Assembly (NCBI RefSeq): GCF_003019815.1
Contig: NZ_CP027773.1
Coordinates: 569,001-633,000 of the forward strand
Reading direction: 5' to 3'
Length of the DNA stretch: 64,000 nucleotides
Origin: Variovorax sp. PMC12
Lineage (GTDB): Bacteria > Pseudomonadota > Gammaproteobacteria > Burkholderiales > Burkholderiaceae_C
Below the pieces are notes generated by a model. It was not told the DNA's origin, made no database searches, and worked only from the letters and a program-made list of their open reading frames with translations. Below are positions 32,962 through 43,558 of this stretch, piece after piece. The position numbers were made by a program, and so were the translations under genes. Each line of letters opens with the position of its first letter. The first letter of the stretch is position 1.

Positions 32962-34740
32962 ATGCGACTGCTCGACCTACCCCTCACGCCCTCCCTGTCC
33001 CTCCACCCCGAGGCGCCCCCCGTGGTGCGCAACGGTGCCGAAGCCCTGCTCGACACGCTGGTCGAGTGCGGCGTCGACACCATCTTCGGCTACCCCGGCG
33101 GCGCGGCGCTGCCGCTGTACGACGCGCTGCACGGCGAGCCGCGGCTGCGCCATGTGCTGGTGCGCCACGAGCAGGCCGCGGTGCATGCGGCCGAAGGCTA
33201 TGCGCGCAGCACCGGACGGGTGGGCGTGGTGCTGGTCACTTCCGGCCCCGGCGTGGGCAACACCATCACCGGGCTGCTCGACGCCATGAGCGACTCGGTG
33301 CCGGTGCTGTGCATCAGCGGGCAGGTGGCGACCGCGGTGATCGGTACGCAGGCTTTCCAGGAGAGCGACGCGCTGGGCATGTCGCGCTCGGTGACCAAGT
33401 GGAACCGCCAGGTGCGCTCGGCGGACGACGTGCCTTCGCTGGTGCGCCGCGCGCTGGAGATCGCCACCACCGGCCGCCCCGGGCCGGTGCTGCTCGACGT
33501 GCCGAAGGACATCCAGCTCAACCGCCTGAGCCATGCGCCCGAGCCGGCGCCGCTGCGCGCGCTGCGCACCAGCCGCGCCGCGATGCCGCCCAAGGCCATG
33601 ATGCAGCGCGCGGCCGACCTGCTGTCCACGGCGCGCCGTCCGGTCATCTACGGCGGCGGCGGGCTCATCAACTCCGGCCCCGAGGCCTGCGAAGCCTTCA
33701 CGCGGCTGGTGCACCTGCTGCACGCGCCGTGCACGCTCACGCTGATGGGGCTGGGCGCCTTCCCGGCGTCGGACCCCAAGTTCATCGGCATGCTGGGCAT
33801 GCACGGCATGCTCGAGGCCAACCTGGCCATGCACGAGGCCGACCTGGTGGTGTGCATCGGTGCGCGCTTCGACGACCGCGTGACCGGCAAGCTCGACGAG
33901 TTCTGCCCGCATGCGCGCAAGATCCACATCGACATCGACCCCGGCAGCATCAACAAGGTGGTGCACGTCGACGTGCCGATGGTGGGCGACTGCGCGGCGA
34001 TCCTCGAAGGCCTGCTGGCGCTGCTGCCCGACAGCTTTGCCCCCGAGCGGCTGGCGCCGTGGTGGTCGCGCATCGAACGCTGGCGCGCCGAAGACTGCCT
34101 GGCTTTCGAGACGCGCGAGGACGCGATCCTGCCGCAGCAGCTGATGTCTTCGCTGAACCGCGCCATCGGCGGGCGCGACGCGATCGTCTCGACCGACGTG
34201 GGCCAGCACCAGATGTGGGCCGCGCAGTACCTGCGCTTCGACAGCCCGCGCCGCTGGCTTACTTCAGGCGGTGCCGGGACCATGGGCTACGGCCTGCCGG
34301 CGGCCATCGGCGCGCAGATCGGCCACCCCGAGGCGCTGACGGTGTGCGTGAGCGGCGATGCGTCGGTGCTCATGAACATCCAGGAGCTGTCCACTGCCGT
34401 GCAGCACCGCGTACCGGTGAAGCTGGTGCTGTGCAACAACGGCTACATGGGCATGGTGCGCCAGTGGCAGGAACTGAACCACGGCAACCGCCTGAGCCAC
34501 AGCTGGAACGAGGCGCTGCCCGACTTCGTGGCCCTGGCCAAGGCCTTCGGCTGGGGCGCGCGCCGCGTGACCGACCCGGCCGAACTGGAAGAGGCGCTGG
34601 TCGAGTGCCTTGCGAGCGACGGACCGTTCTTCCTCAACGTCGAGGTGGCGGCGCAGGAGAACTGCTTTCCGATGATGCCGTCCGGACACGGCCACCACCG
34701 CGTGATGCTGGCCAAGGACCGCTGGTACGAAGAGGCCTGA
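32962..34740 (+). CDS. Acetolactate synthase-type TPP enzyme, large subunit
   Basis: 592 residues. Catalytic Glu 70 lies in VLVRHEQAAVHAAEGYARST. The TPP-binding region is GDASVLMNIQELSTAVQHRV followed by LCNNGYMGMVRQWQ. ALS-typical segments include ITGLLDAMSDSVPVLCISGQ and GPVLLDVPKDIQL, so acetolactate or acetohydroxybutyrate formation is the best call. No small (ACT) subunit gene is adjacent, and the Lrp divergence suggests a branched-chain or catabolic version, not the ilvBHC operon enzyme. Other TPP enzymes of the family (sulfoacetaldehyde, benzoylformate types) are less likely. Confidence 0.85.
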   Translation: MRLLDLPLTPSLSLHPEAPPVVRNGAEALLDTLVECGVDTIFGYPGGAALPLYDALHGEPRLRHVLVRHEQAAVHAAEGYARSTGRVGVVLVTSGPGVGNTITGLLDAMSDSVPVLCISGQVATAVIGTQAFQESDALGMSRSVTKWNRQVRSADDVPSLVRRALEIATTGRPGPVLLDVPKDIQLNRLSHAPEPAPLRALRTSRAAMPPKAMMQRAADLLSTARRPVIYGGGGLINSGPEACEAFTRLVHLLHAPCTLTLMGLGAFPASDPKFIGMLGMHGMLEANLAMHEADLVVCIGARFDDRVTGKLDEFCPHARKIHIDIDPGSINKVVHVDVPMVGDCAAILEGLLALLPDSFAPERLAPWWSRIERWRAEDCLAFETREDAILPQQLMSSLNRAIGGRDAIVSTDVGQHQMWAAQYLRFDSPRRWLTSGGAGTMGYGLPAAIGAQIGHPEALTVCVSGDASVLMNIQELSTAVQHRVPVKLVLCNNGYMGMVRQWQELNHGNRLSHSWNEALPDFVALAKAFGWGARRVTDPAELEEALVECLASDGPFFLNVEVAAQENCFPMMPSGHGHHRVMLAKDRWYEEA

Positions 34741-35187
34741 TCAAACGATGGGGTTGTAAGGCTGTTGGGGATACGTATAGATCCTCTTCTCGTAGGAAGT
34801 GGGAACCCGGGTGCCGCCTTCGATGGTTTTTTCGATATGCACGATCTGCTGCATGTAGATGACGGCCCGGCTGAACATATGGAACTTTCTGCCGTCCGGG
34901 TGTATGACCGTGATGTGAAAGTAACTCTGTCCGTTGAAGTTCTGTAGCTGATGGAAGCCGAGTTCGACCGTGACATTGGTTTGAGTGTCCAGCACCGCGG
35001 TGGCCACGTCGTGGAGTTCGTTGGCGTGGTTATGGGCAATTTCTCTTTTTGCCCATGTATTCAGCATGGTGCATATCTGCTGCCAGCTTGACGCGCCCAG
35101 GGTGTTGTAGTCATCGGCGTACTGCAATCCATGCTTTGCCTGGAGCCCATTGATGTTGTCCCAGTCTTTGGCAAATGCGATCCCCAT
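34741..35187 (-). CDS. Unrecognised 148-residue protein
   Basis: 148 residues from the ATG at 35187, which follows a strong AGGAGGACTAC ribosome site; a longer start at 35241 is not needed. I do not recognise a family. Visible features: an Asn/His/Gln-rich amphipathic N-terminal half (TWAKREIAHNHANELHDVAT), then beta-strand-like VTVELGFHQLQNFNGQSYFH and a Tyr-rich tail. There is no signal peptide or membrane helix. GC content is lower than in the flanking genes. Its stop directly abuts that of the acetolactate synthase gene. A cytoplasmic soluble protein of unknown role. Confidence 0.7.
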   Translation of the reverse strand: MGIAFAKDWDNINGLQAKHGLQYADDYNTLGASSWQQICTMLNTWAKREIAHNHANELHDVATAVLDTQTNVTVELGFHQLQNFNGQSYFHITVIHPDGRKFHMFSRAVIYMQQIVHIEKTIEGGTRVPTSYEKRIYTYPQQPYNPIV

Positions 35188-35273
35188 GTAGTCCTCCTGT
35201 TCGATGGATGGATGTTGGCATCCGTCCGGAGGCCGATCCATTTCATTCCATTACAGGCCGGTCCCGGCCGAAC

Positions 35274-37016
35274 CTAGGAGTGCCCGTCCACCCGCATCTG
35301 GAACAGGAAGTAGGGCGGGATGCACGCGCCGCGCCCTTCGGGCTGGCCGTCGGCCTGCGCGCAGATGTAGTCGTCCCGGCAGGGCTGCTGCGCCGAGCAA
35401 CTGCGCAGGTTGCCGGGGCGCGTGTGTTTGGCCAGGCATTCGCCGAACGGCTTCTTCGCGGCCAGGCAACTGTTGAAGTCGCTCAGGATGGCGATGCCGC
35501 CGCAGGTGCCGTTCGGGTCCTTCGGATCGCAGGGACCCGAGCACATGCCGCCCGGGAAGCCGACCGAGGTTTTCTCGCACACCGAGGCCGCGCCTTCGCA
35601 GGCGATGCGCGGCAGCTTCTCGGCGCGGTCGAGCCAGGGGTTGGCCGATGGCGTGATGCGCGTGGGCTCGCAGCGCGCGCCGACCGTCGCGGGTTCGGCG
35701 GCGGTGCCGGCTTCCAGCGGCTCGGCGAGCGGGCGGAACGGATCGGGCCGCGGCGTCGACAGCGACGCCCGCACATAGGCCGCGCGCCGCGCCAGTTCGT
35801 CCTGCACTTGAGGCGAGTGCGGCACCGCGAGCGCGTTGCCGGTGGCGAAGGTGCGCGACGCACCGCGCCGGTCCACGCCCAGCAGGTGAAAGCCCGCGAC
35901 CGCGCGGCTCTGGTGGCAGCCCATGCAGCTCAGGTCGTCGAGGCGGCGCAGCAGCGCCTGCGGTGAACGCAGCGTGCGGCTGCCGGGCACCGCCTGCCAT
36001 TCGCCGGGCGCGAAGACCTGCTCGAAAGGGCGGTTCGCGAGCCGCTCCAGCCCGCGCGGCGCGACCGACACCGCTTCGGTCGCGAGGAATTTCTCGGGAA
36101 TCTGCAATGTCGCCTCGTCGAGCGCGCGCAGGTTGTCCGGCTGCCGCAGCCATTGCTGCAGTTCCTTGCGCAGCGGCGCGCTGGCCTTGAGCTTCGCGAC
36201 ATCGGGCGTGTTTTCGAGCGGCTTTGCCTCGTAGCGCTTCGTGCCCGCATTCCAGCGGAAGGCGCGCAGCATGTACTCTGCATGACCGCCCAGGTCGGGC
36301 CGCACGGCCGAGGGCCAGCGCACGCTCTGCAGGTTGGTCGTGACCTGCGAGATGCGCGCGTGTTCCAGGCGCCTGGGCGCCAGGGGCCCGTCGGCCGACA
36401 CCAGCCAGCGGCCCAGCGCTTCGTCGCCGGTCGCGGCCTGCGGCGGCTGCCAGAGCCGGGCCGTGGCCGCACAGCTGCCATCGGCGTCGGGCGCGTCTCC
36501 GCGCAGCTCCACATTGACGGTCATCGGCAGGCGCGATTGCATCGCGGCGGTGCGGTAGGCCAGCCGGTACACCAGCCGTGTCTCGCCGCAGGCGCCGTTC
36601 TGGAAGGGCCGCCGGTCCATGCGGTTGGCAACGCCGACCAGTTCGAAGAACGCATCGGGGCTCGCGAGCCAGCGGGCGTCGAACAGCCGGTGCGCATAGC
36701 GCGCAACGCCAACGCCGGCCTGCCGGTCGCGCCGCTGGATGCCGGCGAGGCTGTCGCCCAGCGGGCCGGTGATGGTGCGCCACGCGGGCGAACGCGCCAG
36801 CGCTTCGTTGGTGGCGACGCCGTCGCTCGATGCCGGTGCTGCCGCATCGAACCAGCGGGCGAATCCGGCACCGGAGCGCTCTGCCGCCCGCAAGGCGGCG
36901 GGCGCGGTGACAAGGAGCACGGGCTCGGCGGCATTCGCGGCGCTCGCCACAAAGCTCGTCGCCGCGGTGACGACCAGCGCGAGAAGCAAGGGCAGGCGGT
37001 GTCTGAGGAATTGCAC
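35274..37016 (-). CDS. Exported protein with a single CxxCH haem site and Cys-rich tail
   Basis: 580 residues from a GTG at 37016 directly before the signal peptide (FLRHRLPLLLALVVTAATSF); no ATG fits. One haem c motif, CMGCH (C364, in LSCMGCHQSRAVAGFHLLGV), is present, with several paired cysteines afterwards (CEGAASVCEKT, GMCSGPCDPKD, GACIPPYF) that suggest disulfides. The long N-terminal part contains no domain I recognise. It may be an oxidised-cytochrome-like periplasmic protein. It is followed on the same strand, 30 bases upstream in the genome, by a Cys-containing small gene, so the two may be one transcript. Confidence 0.7.
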   Translation of the reverse strand: MQFLRHRLPLLLALVVTAATSFVASAANAAEPVLLVTAPAALRAAERSGAGFARWFDAAAPASSDGVATNEALARSPAWRTITGPLGDSLAGIQRRDRQAGVGVARYAHRLFDARWLASPDAFFELVGVANRMDRRPFQNGACGETRLVYRLAYRTAAMQSRLPMTVNVELRGDAPDADGSCAATARLWQPPQAATGDEALGRWLVSADGPLAPRRLEHARISQVTTNLQSVRWPSAVRPDLGGHAEYMLRAFRWNAGTKRYEAKPLENTPDVAKLKASAPLRKELQQWLRQPDNLRALDEATLQIPEKFLATEAVSVAPRGLERLANRPFEQVFAPGEWQAVPGSRTLRSPQALLRRLDDLSCMGCHQSRAVAGFHLLGVDRRGASRTFATGNALAVPHSPQVQDELARRAAYVRASLSTPRPDPFRPLAEPLEAGTAAEPATVGARCEPTRITPSANPWLDRAEKLPRIACEGAASVCEKTSVGFPGGMCSGPCDPKDPNGTCGGIAILSDFNSCLAAKKPFGECLAKHTRPGNLRSCSAQQPCRDDYICAQADGQPEGRGACIPPYFLFQMRVDGHS

Positions 37017-37045
37017 GCGGGCGATCTTGCAGGGCCGGTGCGCGC

Positions 37046-37438
37046 TCAGTCGGCGATCAATGCCGCGTCGACGCGCCGCACGCGGTGGTCGATGTAGTAG
37101 CCGCCGAACTCGGTGTAGCGCAGCACCAGCAGCTTGCATGCGGTGCAGCGGTACACGTTGCAGCGGTTGAACGGAAAGTGCGTGACCGAGATCGGCGCGT
37201 CCGGCGAGTCGTAGCGCGTGCCGGCGGGGTGCCATTCCTCGAAAGTCGGTTCATACAGATCCGCATCTCGCAGCGTGCCGACCTGCTGCATCAAGGCTTC
37301 TGGCCAGCGCTCTTCGGTGATGCTCTCCCAGGCGGCGGCTTGCTGGAGGCGGCAGGCGCACGGCGAAGCGTCGGGGGTGTATGCAAGGGCGAGTCGCCGC
37401 AATCCGGCGGCGTCGAGGAGAGATGTGGGTGTGTTCAT
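37046..37438 (-). CDS. Unrecognised 130-residue cysteine-containing protein
   Basis: 130 residues from the ATG at 37438. The N-terminal part has a CACRLQ group, and the C-terminal half holds HFPFNRCNVYRCTACKLLVL, a CxxxxCxxC arrangement that could bind a metal, then LRYTEFGGYYIDHRVRRVDA. It may be a small zinc- or metal-binding protein. No signal peptide is seen. It precedes the CxxCH protein gene with 29 bases between them and is likely co-transcribed. I do not recognise the family. Confidence 0.68.
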   Translation of the reverse strand: MNTPTSLLDAAGLRRLALAYTPDASPCACRLQQAAAWESITEERWPEALMQQVGTLRDADLYEPTFEEWHPAGTRYDSPDAPISVTHFPFNRCNVYRCTACKLLVLRYTEFGGYYIDHRVRRVDAALIAD

Positions 37439-37616
37439 GCGCGTGCCTGCGTGGCAGCTGCCGCCCATGGGGCAGGGCTTTGGATGATACGAGGCCGGCC
37501 CGCGCCTTCATGGCCGACATGCCGAGTCAGACAAGGCCGCTATCTGGCGTAGATCTCTGCGCCCAAGGGTGCGCACGCGCTGCGCTGCGGCGATTTGTCT
37601 GGAAAAATGCATTTCA

Positions 37617-38000
37617 ATGACAACAGAACCGCCTCCGACAACACAACAACAAAAGCTCAGGGTGCTCCTGGTCGAGGACGATGCCGACACGCTCGCCACC
37701 ACCCTGAAGCTGCTCGAAGCCCTGGGGCACTGGGCAACGGGCGTGAAGAGCGCCGAGGCCGCGATCGCGCGCTTCTTCGATGGCGCTTTCGACGTGGTGA
37801 TGGTGGACATCGGCCTGCCCGCGCTGTCGGGCCACGACCTGGCCGAACGGCTCCTGCATGACCACCACGTGCCGGTGATCTTCGTGACGGGACAGGCCGA
37901 GCCGGCCACGGCAATGAAGGGCACGTCGTGGCTGCGGAAGCCCTACACGGTCGAGCAACTGACGCAGACGCTGGAGCGCTCGCTGGCCACGGTGAGGTAG
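37617..38000 (+). CDS. Receiver-domain-only response regulator
   Basis: 127 residues from the ATG at 37617. After a short Gln/Thr-rich leader, the receiver domain spans about residues 14-120: acidic pair in VLLVEDDADTL, phospho-acceptor D64 in VVMVDIGLPALSG, Thr in FVTGQ and K108 in WLRKPY. There is no output domain, so it works as a CheY-like phospho-relay or protein-binding regulator. No histidine kinase gene is next to it; the orphan 7TMR-DISM kinase at 20-22 kb is a possible but unproven partner. Confidence 0.9.
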   Translation: MTTEPPPTTQQQKLRVLLVEDDADTLATTLKLLEALGHWATGVKSAEAAIARFFDGAFDVVMVDIGLPALSGHDLAERLLHDHHVPVIFVTGQAEPATAMKGTSWLRKPYTVEQLTQTLERSLATVR

Positions 38001-38160
38001 CGGACCGGGCAGGCGGGATCACTGGCGTACAAGACGCGGCCGCGAGCGCGGCCTATCCTGCGGCGGTCTTGAACCCGCACGCTGCGTGAGAAACTACGAA
38101 GCCGATGCGGCCGGTGCTCCACCGGCTGGCCGGCCCCTTCGGGCCGATGGGCGGTGACGT

Positions 38161-39162
38161 ATGGGATACAGAGATAAGTTGTTGAATTCAAACAAGAAAA
38201 TTCTTTCGGTCGCTCCAATGATGGACTGGACCGATCGCCATTGCAGGTTCCTCCACCGCCTGCTGTCCCGCCACGCGCTGCTCTACACCGAGATGGTGAC
38301 GACCGGCGCGCTGATACATGGCGATGTTCCCCGGCACCTTCGCTTCAACGCCGAGGAGCATCCCGTGGCGCTGCAGCTCGGCGGCAGCGAGCCTGCGGAC
38401 CTTGCGCACTGCGCCAAGCTGGGCGAGGAATGGGGCTACGACGAGATCAACCTGAACTGCGGCTGCCCGAGCGAGCGCGTGCAGCGCGGCGCTTTCGGCG
38501 CCTGCCTGATGAACGAGCCGCAACTGGTGGCGGATTGCGTGAAGGCGATGGTCGACGTGGTGAGCGTGCCCGTCACGGTCAAGCACCGCATCGGCATCGA
38601 CAAGATCGAGAGCTACGAGTTCGTGCGCGACTTCGTCGGGCAGGTCAGCGAGGCCGGCTGCCACACCTTCATCGTGCATGCGCGCAATGCGTGGCTGCAA
38701 GGGCTGAGCCCGAAGCAGAACCGCGAGATCCCGCCGCTGCGCTACGAGCTTGTGCACCGGCTGAAGCATGAGTTTCCCGCGCTGAATTTCTCGATCAACG
38801 GGGGCATATCGGCCAATGCGCAAGTGCACGAGCACCTGCGGCTGCTCGACGGCGTGATGATCGGGCGCGAGGCGTATCACAACCCCTGGTGGCTCGCCGA
38901 ATGGGACGCCGAGTTCTACGGCGCCGCGCCGCAGGCGCTGACGCGCGAAGAAGTCGAGTCGCTGATGTGCGACTACATGGTCCGCGAGGCCGCCGAGCAC
39001 GGCACGCAGTGGTCGTCGATCGCGCGCCACATGCTGGGTTTGCGCAACGGCCTGCCGGGCGCGCGCCGCTGGCGGCAGGTCTGGAGCGACCATCGGCACA
39101 AGACGCTGCCGCCGCACGAGGTCATGGCACTCGCGCACGAGCCGGCGGTCCAGGCGGCCTGA
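38161..39162 (+). CDS. dusA: tRNA-dihydrouridine(20/20a) synthase DusA
   Basis: 333 residues. The FMN barrel begins at SVAPMMDWTDRHCRFLHRLL. The catalytic cysteine is C102 in INLNCGCPSERVQRGAFGAC, and the downstream VKHRIGID and FIVHARNAWLQGLSPKQNRE motifs are the DusA-specific tRNA and FMN contacts. The enzyme reduces U20 and U20a in the tRNA D-loop with NADPH. GINAN-like GISANAQ near residue 220 is also typical. The gene stands alone on its strand between the response regulator and the IclR gene. Confidence 0.96.
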   Translation: MGYRDKLLNSNKKILSVAPMMDWTDRHCRFLHRLLSRHALLYTEMVTTGALIHGDVPRHLRFNAEEHPVALQLGGSEPADLAHCAKLGEEWGYDEINLNCGCPSERVQRGAFGACLMNEPQLVADCVKAMVDVVSVPVTVKHRIGIDKIESYEFVRDFVGQVSEAGCHTFIVHARNAWLQGLSPKQNREIPPLRYELVHRLKHEFPALNFSINGGISANAQVHEHLRLLDGVMIGREAYHNPWWLAEWDAEFYGAAPQALTREEVESLMCDYMVREAAEHGTQWSSIARHMLGLRNGLPGARRWRQVWSDHRHKTLPPHEVMALAHEPAVQAA

Positions 39163-39222
39163 TCCCAGCGCGCCTGCTTCGGCGCTCCGCACGGGTGTTT
39201 TCACGCCTGTTTGCCGCTAAAT

Positions 39223-39235
39223 GAAACATTGTTTC
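39223..39235. promoter_or_regulatory. IclR-type operator upstream of the IclR gene
   Basis: GAAAC-ATT-GTTTC is a perfect inverted repeat inside the longer run AAATGAAACATTGTTTCGAA. It resembles the KdgR consensus of the IclR family. It lies about 88 bases before the IclR start, which fits autoregulation. The target genes are unknown because no catabolic genes are adjacent. Confidence 0.55.
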
Positions 39236-39322
39236 GAAATTGCTACTTCATGATAAGTGGCACGTCAACCGTTTTTTGCTGAAAAATGAGGTGCATCAGG
39301 GAAATAAGAAGGTTTCGATTCA

Positions 39323-40111
39323 ATGAATGACGCGATTGGCGGCAAAGAAGAAGTGAGCGCGCTCGCTCGCGGCCTGGCTCTCCTCAAGGTCATCGGCATG
39401 GCGGCGGCACCCATAGGCAATCGCGAACTGGCAGATACCACGGGAATTCCCAAGGCCACGGTGTCGAGGCTCACCGCCACGCTGGTGAGTGCAGGGTATT
39501 TGCGACAGTCGCAAGACAACGAGCGCTTCAGCCTGGGGCCTGCGCTGCTCGACATGAGCAGCCGCTACCTGCTGCATTTCGATTTGCGCACGGTGGTTCG
39601 GCCGCACCTGGCCGAGTTGGCGGAGGCGGCCGGCGTCAGCGTGCACATGGGCGTACGGGACGAGCTCGACATGCTCGTGATCGATTCGCTGCGGCCGCGC
39701 TCGGCGGTGATCAGCTCGCGCATCGAGGTCGGCACCCGAATGACCATCGCCACATCGGCAGCCGGCCGGGCGTATCTGGCGGCGCTGCCCGCGACGGAGC
39801 AGGCCGAGTTGCTGGAGCAGATCCGGCTCGAGAGCGGCGAGAGCTGGCCGACCATCGAGCCGCACCTGATGGCGGGGCTCGAAGAATATGCGCGCCTGGG
39901 CTACTGCGGTTCTTTCGGTGACTGGAACCCACACATCCACGCCCTCGGTTTCGCGCTGCAGGGGCCGCGCGGCGAGCGGTACGCGGTCAGCTGCGGCGGT
40001 CCGGCCTACCTGATGCCCAAGGAAGCCATGGTGACGCGCATCGCGCCACTGTTGCTGGACACGGCGCGTGCCATCGCCAGGGAAATCGGCACCCTCGGCC
40101 ATCACGACTGA
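39323..40111 (+). CDS. IclR-family transcriptional regulator
   Basis: 262 residues. A winged helix-turn-helix occupies about residues 10-70 (VSALARGLALLKVIGMAAAP, then GNRELADTTGIPKATVSRLT). The IclR effector domain follows from about 85 (HLAELAEAAGVSVHMGVRDE; LGYCGSFGDWNPHIHALGFA). An operator-like inverted repeat with the KdgR-type sequence lies upstream. It probably represses genes for uptake or breakdown of a small organic acid, but no such target is in the window. Confidence 0.92.
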   Translation: MNDAIGGKEEVSALARGLALLKVIGMAAAPIGNRELADTTGIPKATVSRLTATLVSAGYLRQSQDNERFSLGPALLDMSSRYLLHFDLRTVVRPHLAELAEAAGVSVHMGVRDELDMLVIDSLRPRSAVISSRIEVGTRMTIATSAAGRAYLAALPATEQAELLEQIRLESGESWPTIEPHLMAGLEEYARLGYCGSFGDWNPHIHALGFALQGPRGERYAVSCGGPAYLMPKEAMVTRIAPLLLDTARAIAREIGTLGHHD

Positions 40112-40141
40112 AGCGCCGCTCCCCTTTCGGGAGGCCTGCGC

Positions 40142-40783
40142 CTAGTTCGCGGCTTCGAGGCCGTTCCTGAAGTGCTCGCGCATGCGGGCCATGGCCGCCT
40201 CGGCATCGCGTGCCTCGATGGCGGCCATCACCGCGCGGTGCTCCGCCAACGATTCCGCGATTCGCCCCGCCTTCAGCAGCGAGTTGCGGCGGTTAAGCTT
40301 CATCACCTTGCGCAGGTCGGCCACCATCTGGTCGCGCCACTTGTTGTCCGCGATGGCGAGCAGCCGCATGTGGAAGCGCTCGTTCACGGCAAAGAAGTGC
40401 TCGCGGTCCTCGGGGGTGGCGGCGGCTTCCAGCTCGGCGTGCAGCGCCTTCAACTCGGCGCGCTGCGCGTCGGTGGCGCGCTCGGCCACCACGCCGGCGG
40501 CATCGCTCTCCAGCAGTGAGAGCAGGTGGTACACGTCGGCCAGGTCCTGTTCGGACACCTCGGTCACGTAGGCGCCGCGCCGCACCTTCATCGTCACCAG
40601 CCCCTCGGCGGCCAGCACCTTCAGCGCCTCGCGCAGGGGGGTGCGGCTGATGCCGTACTCCTCGGCCAGCTTCAGCTCGTCGATCCAGCTGCCGGGCTCC
40701 AGTTCGCGGCGGAAGATCCGCTGGCGCAGCAGCTCGGCCACCTCTTCATAGAGGGCGCGGGGAGTAAGGGTGACGGCGGACAT
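40142..40783 (-). CDS. GntR-family (FCD) regulator, divergent from the propionate operon
   Basis: 213 residues from the ATG at 40783. Helix-turn-helix (about residues 8-72): ALYEEVAELLRQRIFRRELE, then ELKLAEEYGISRTPLREALK. The FCD ligand domain (about 85-205) contains HFFAVNERFHMRLLAIADNK and EHRAVMAAIEARDAEAAMAR, with the metal-binding Asp/His residues of FadR-C type. It is divergent from the methylmalonyl-CoA mutase gene, so it is the obvious candidate regulator of the propionate operon. An ATAATTAT palindrome at 40819-40826 and a TTGCAA array lie between the two starts. Confidence 0.92.
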   Translation of the reverse strand: MSAVTLTPRALYEEVAELLRQRIFRRELEPGSWIDELKLAEEYGISRTPLREALKVLAAEGLVTMKVRRGAYVTEVSEQDLADVYHLLSLLESDAAGVVAERATDAQRAELKALHAELEAAATPEDREHFFAVNERFHMRLLAIADNKWRDQMVADLRKVMKLNRRNSLLKAGRIAESLAEHRAVMAAIEARDAEAAMARMREHFRNGLEAAN

Positions 40784-40849
40784 GGGCCGCACTGTACTTC
40801 AAAATCGGGTTTGAATTAATAATTATGAATGGGGTAGACTCGCGAACGA

Positions 40850-40891
40850 CTTGCAAATCCGTGCAAGCAAATTTGCAAATACCTCTGCAAG
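40850..40891. promoter_or_regulatory. Array of four TTTGCAAA-like sites before the propionate operon
   Basis: Four octamers centred on TGCA at 40852, 40862, 40874 and 40886 are CTTGCAAA, CGTGCAAG, TTTGCAAA (inside the perfect palindrome ATTTGCAAAT) and TCTGCAAG. Core-to-core spacings are 10, 12 and 12 bases, close to one helical turn. The Rhodobacter PccR/ScfR-type short-chain fatty-acid regulators are known to use TTTGCAAA-N4-TTTGCAAA, which has the same 12-base period. No such regulator gene is in the window. Confidence 0.55.
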
Positions 40892-40911
40892 ACACTGCGA
40901 AGCGGCCCCTC

Positions 40912-43074
<2,163 letters not shown>

Positions 43075-43084
43075 GGCGCGCGAC

Positions 43085-43558
43085 GTGGGCGATCTCTTGT
43101 CGCGGCTGTCGCTGCAGCCGGTGGATTCCAGCGATTTCGAAGCCATGCTGGCCCTGCGCATCGACGCGATGCGCCCGAGCCTGGAGCGCGTGGGCCGTTT
43201 CGACGCGGCACGCTCGCGCGAGCGCCTGAGCGCGGGCTTCGTCGTGCCGTACATGCACCACATCGTGCTCGATGGCGACCAGCGCATCGGCTTCGTCACG
43301 CTCAAGCCGGAGGACAGCGATGCGCTGCGCCTCGACCATCTCTACTTGCGTTCCGGCTTCCAGGGCCTGGGCATCGGGGAATGGGTGCTGGAATGGGCCA
43401 AGTCGCAGGCGCGCGCGCAGCGGCTGGACATCAAGCTCACCGCGCTCATGAAGAGCGACGCCAACCGCTTCTACCTGCGGCACGGCTTCGTGCTCGAAGG
43501 CGAGGAGGGCGTCGACCTGCACTACCGCTGGCGCGTGGCGTCGGAGGCGGTGTGCTGA
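43085..43558 (+). CDS. GNAT acetyltransferase embedded in the propionate operon
   Basis: 157 residues with a GTG start 10 bases after the mutase stop. The GNAT acetyl-CoA pyrophosphate loop is SGFQGLGIGEWVLEWAKSQA; NRFYLRHGFVLEGEEGVDLHY is the usual late strand pair. The substrate is unknown. A role in lysine or small-molecule acylation control of propionate enzymes is possible (acyl-CoA synthetases are often acetylated) but not shown. Its last 7 bases overlap the start of meaB. Confidence 0.82.
   Translation: MGDLLSRLSLQPVDSSDFEAMLALRIDAMRPSLERVGRFDAARSRERLSAGFVVPYMHHIVLDGDQRIGFVTLKPEDSDALRLDHLYLRSGFQGLGIGEWVLEWAKSQARAQRLDIKLTALMKSDANRFYLRHGFVLEGEEGVDLHYRWRVASEAVC

Noticed and set aside
38131..38146. 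CGGCCC-CTTC-GGGCCG hairpin before dusA
   Set aside because: There is no T-tract, and it precedes a gene, so it is not a terminator; no known RNA element was recognised.
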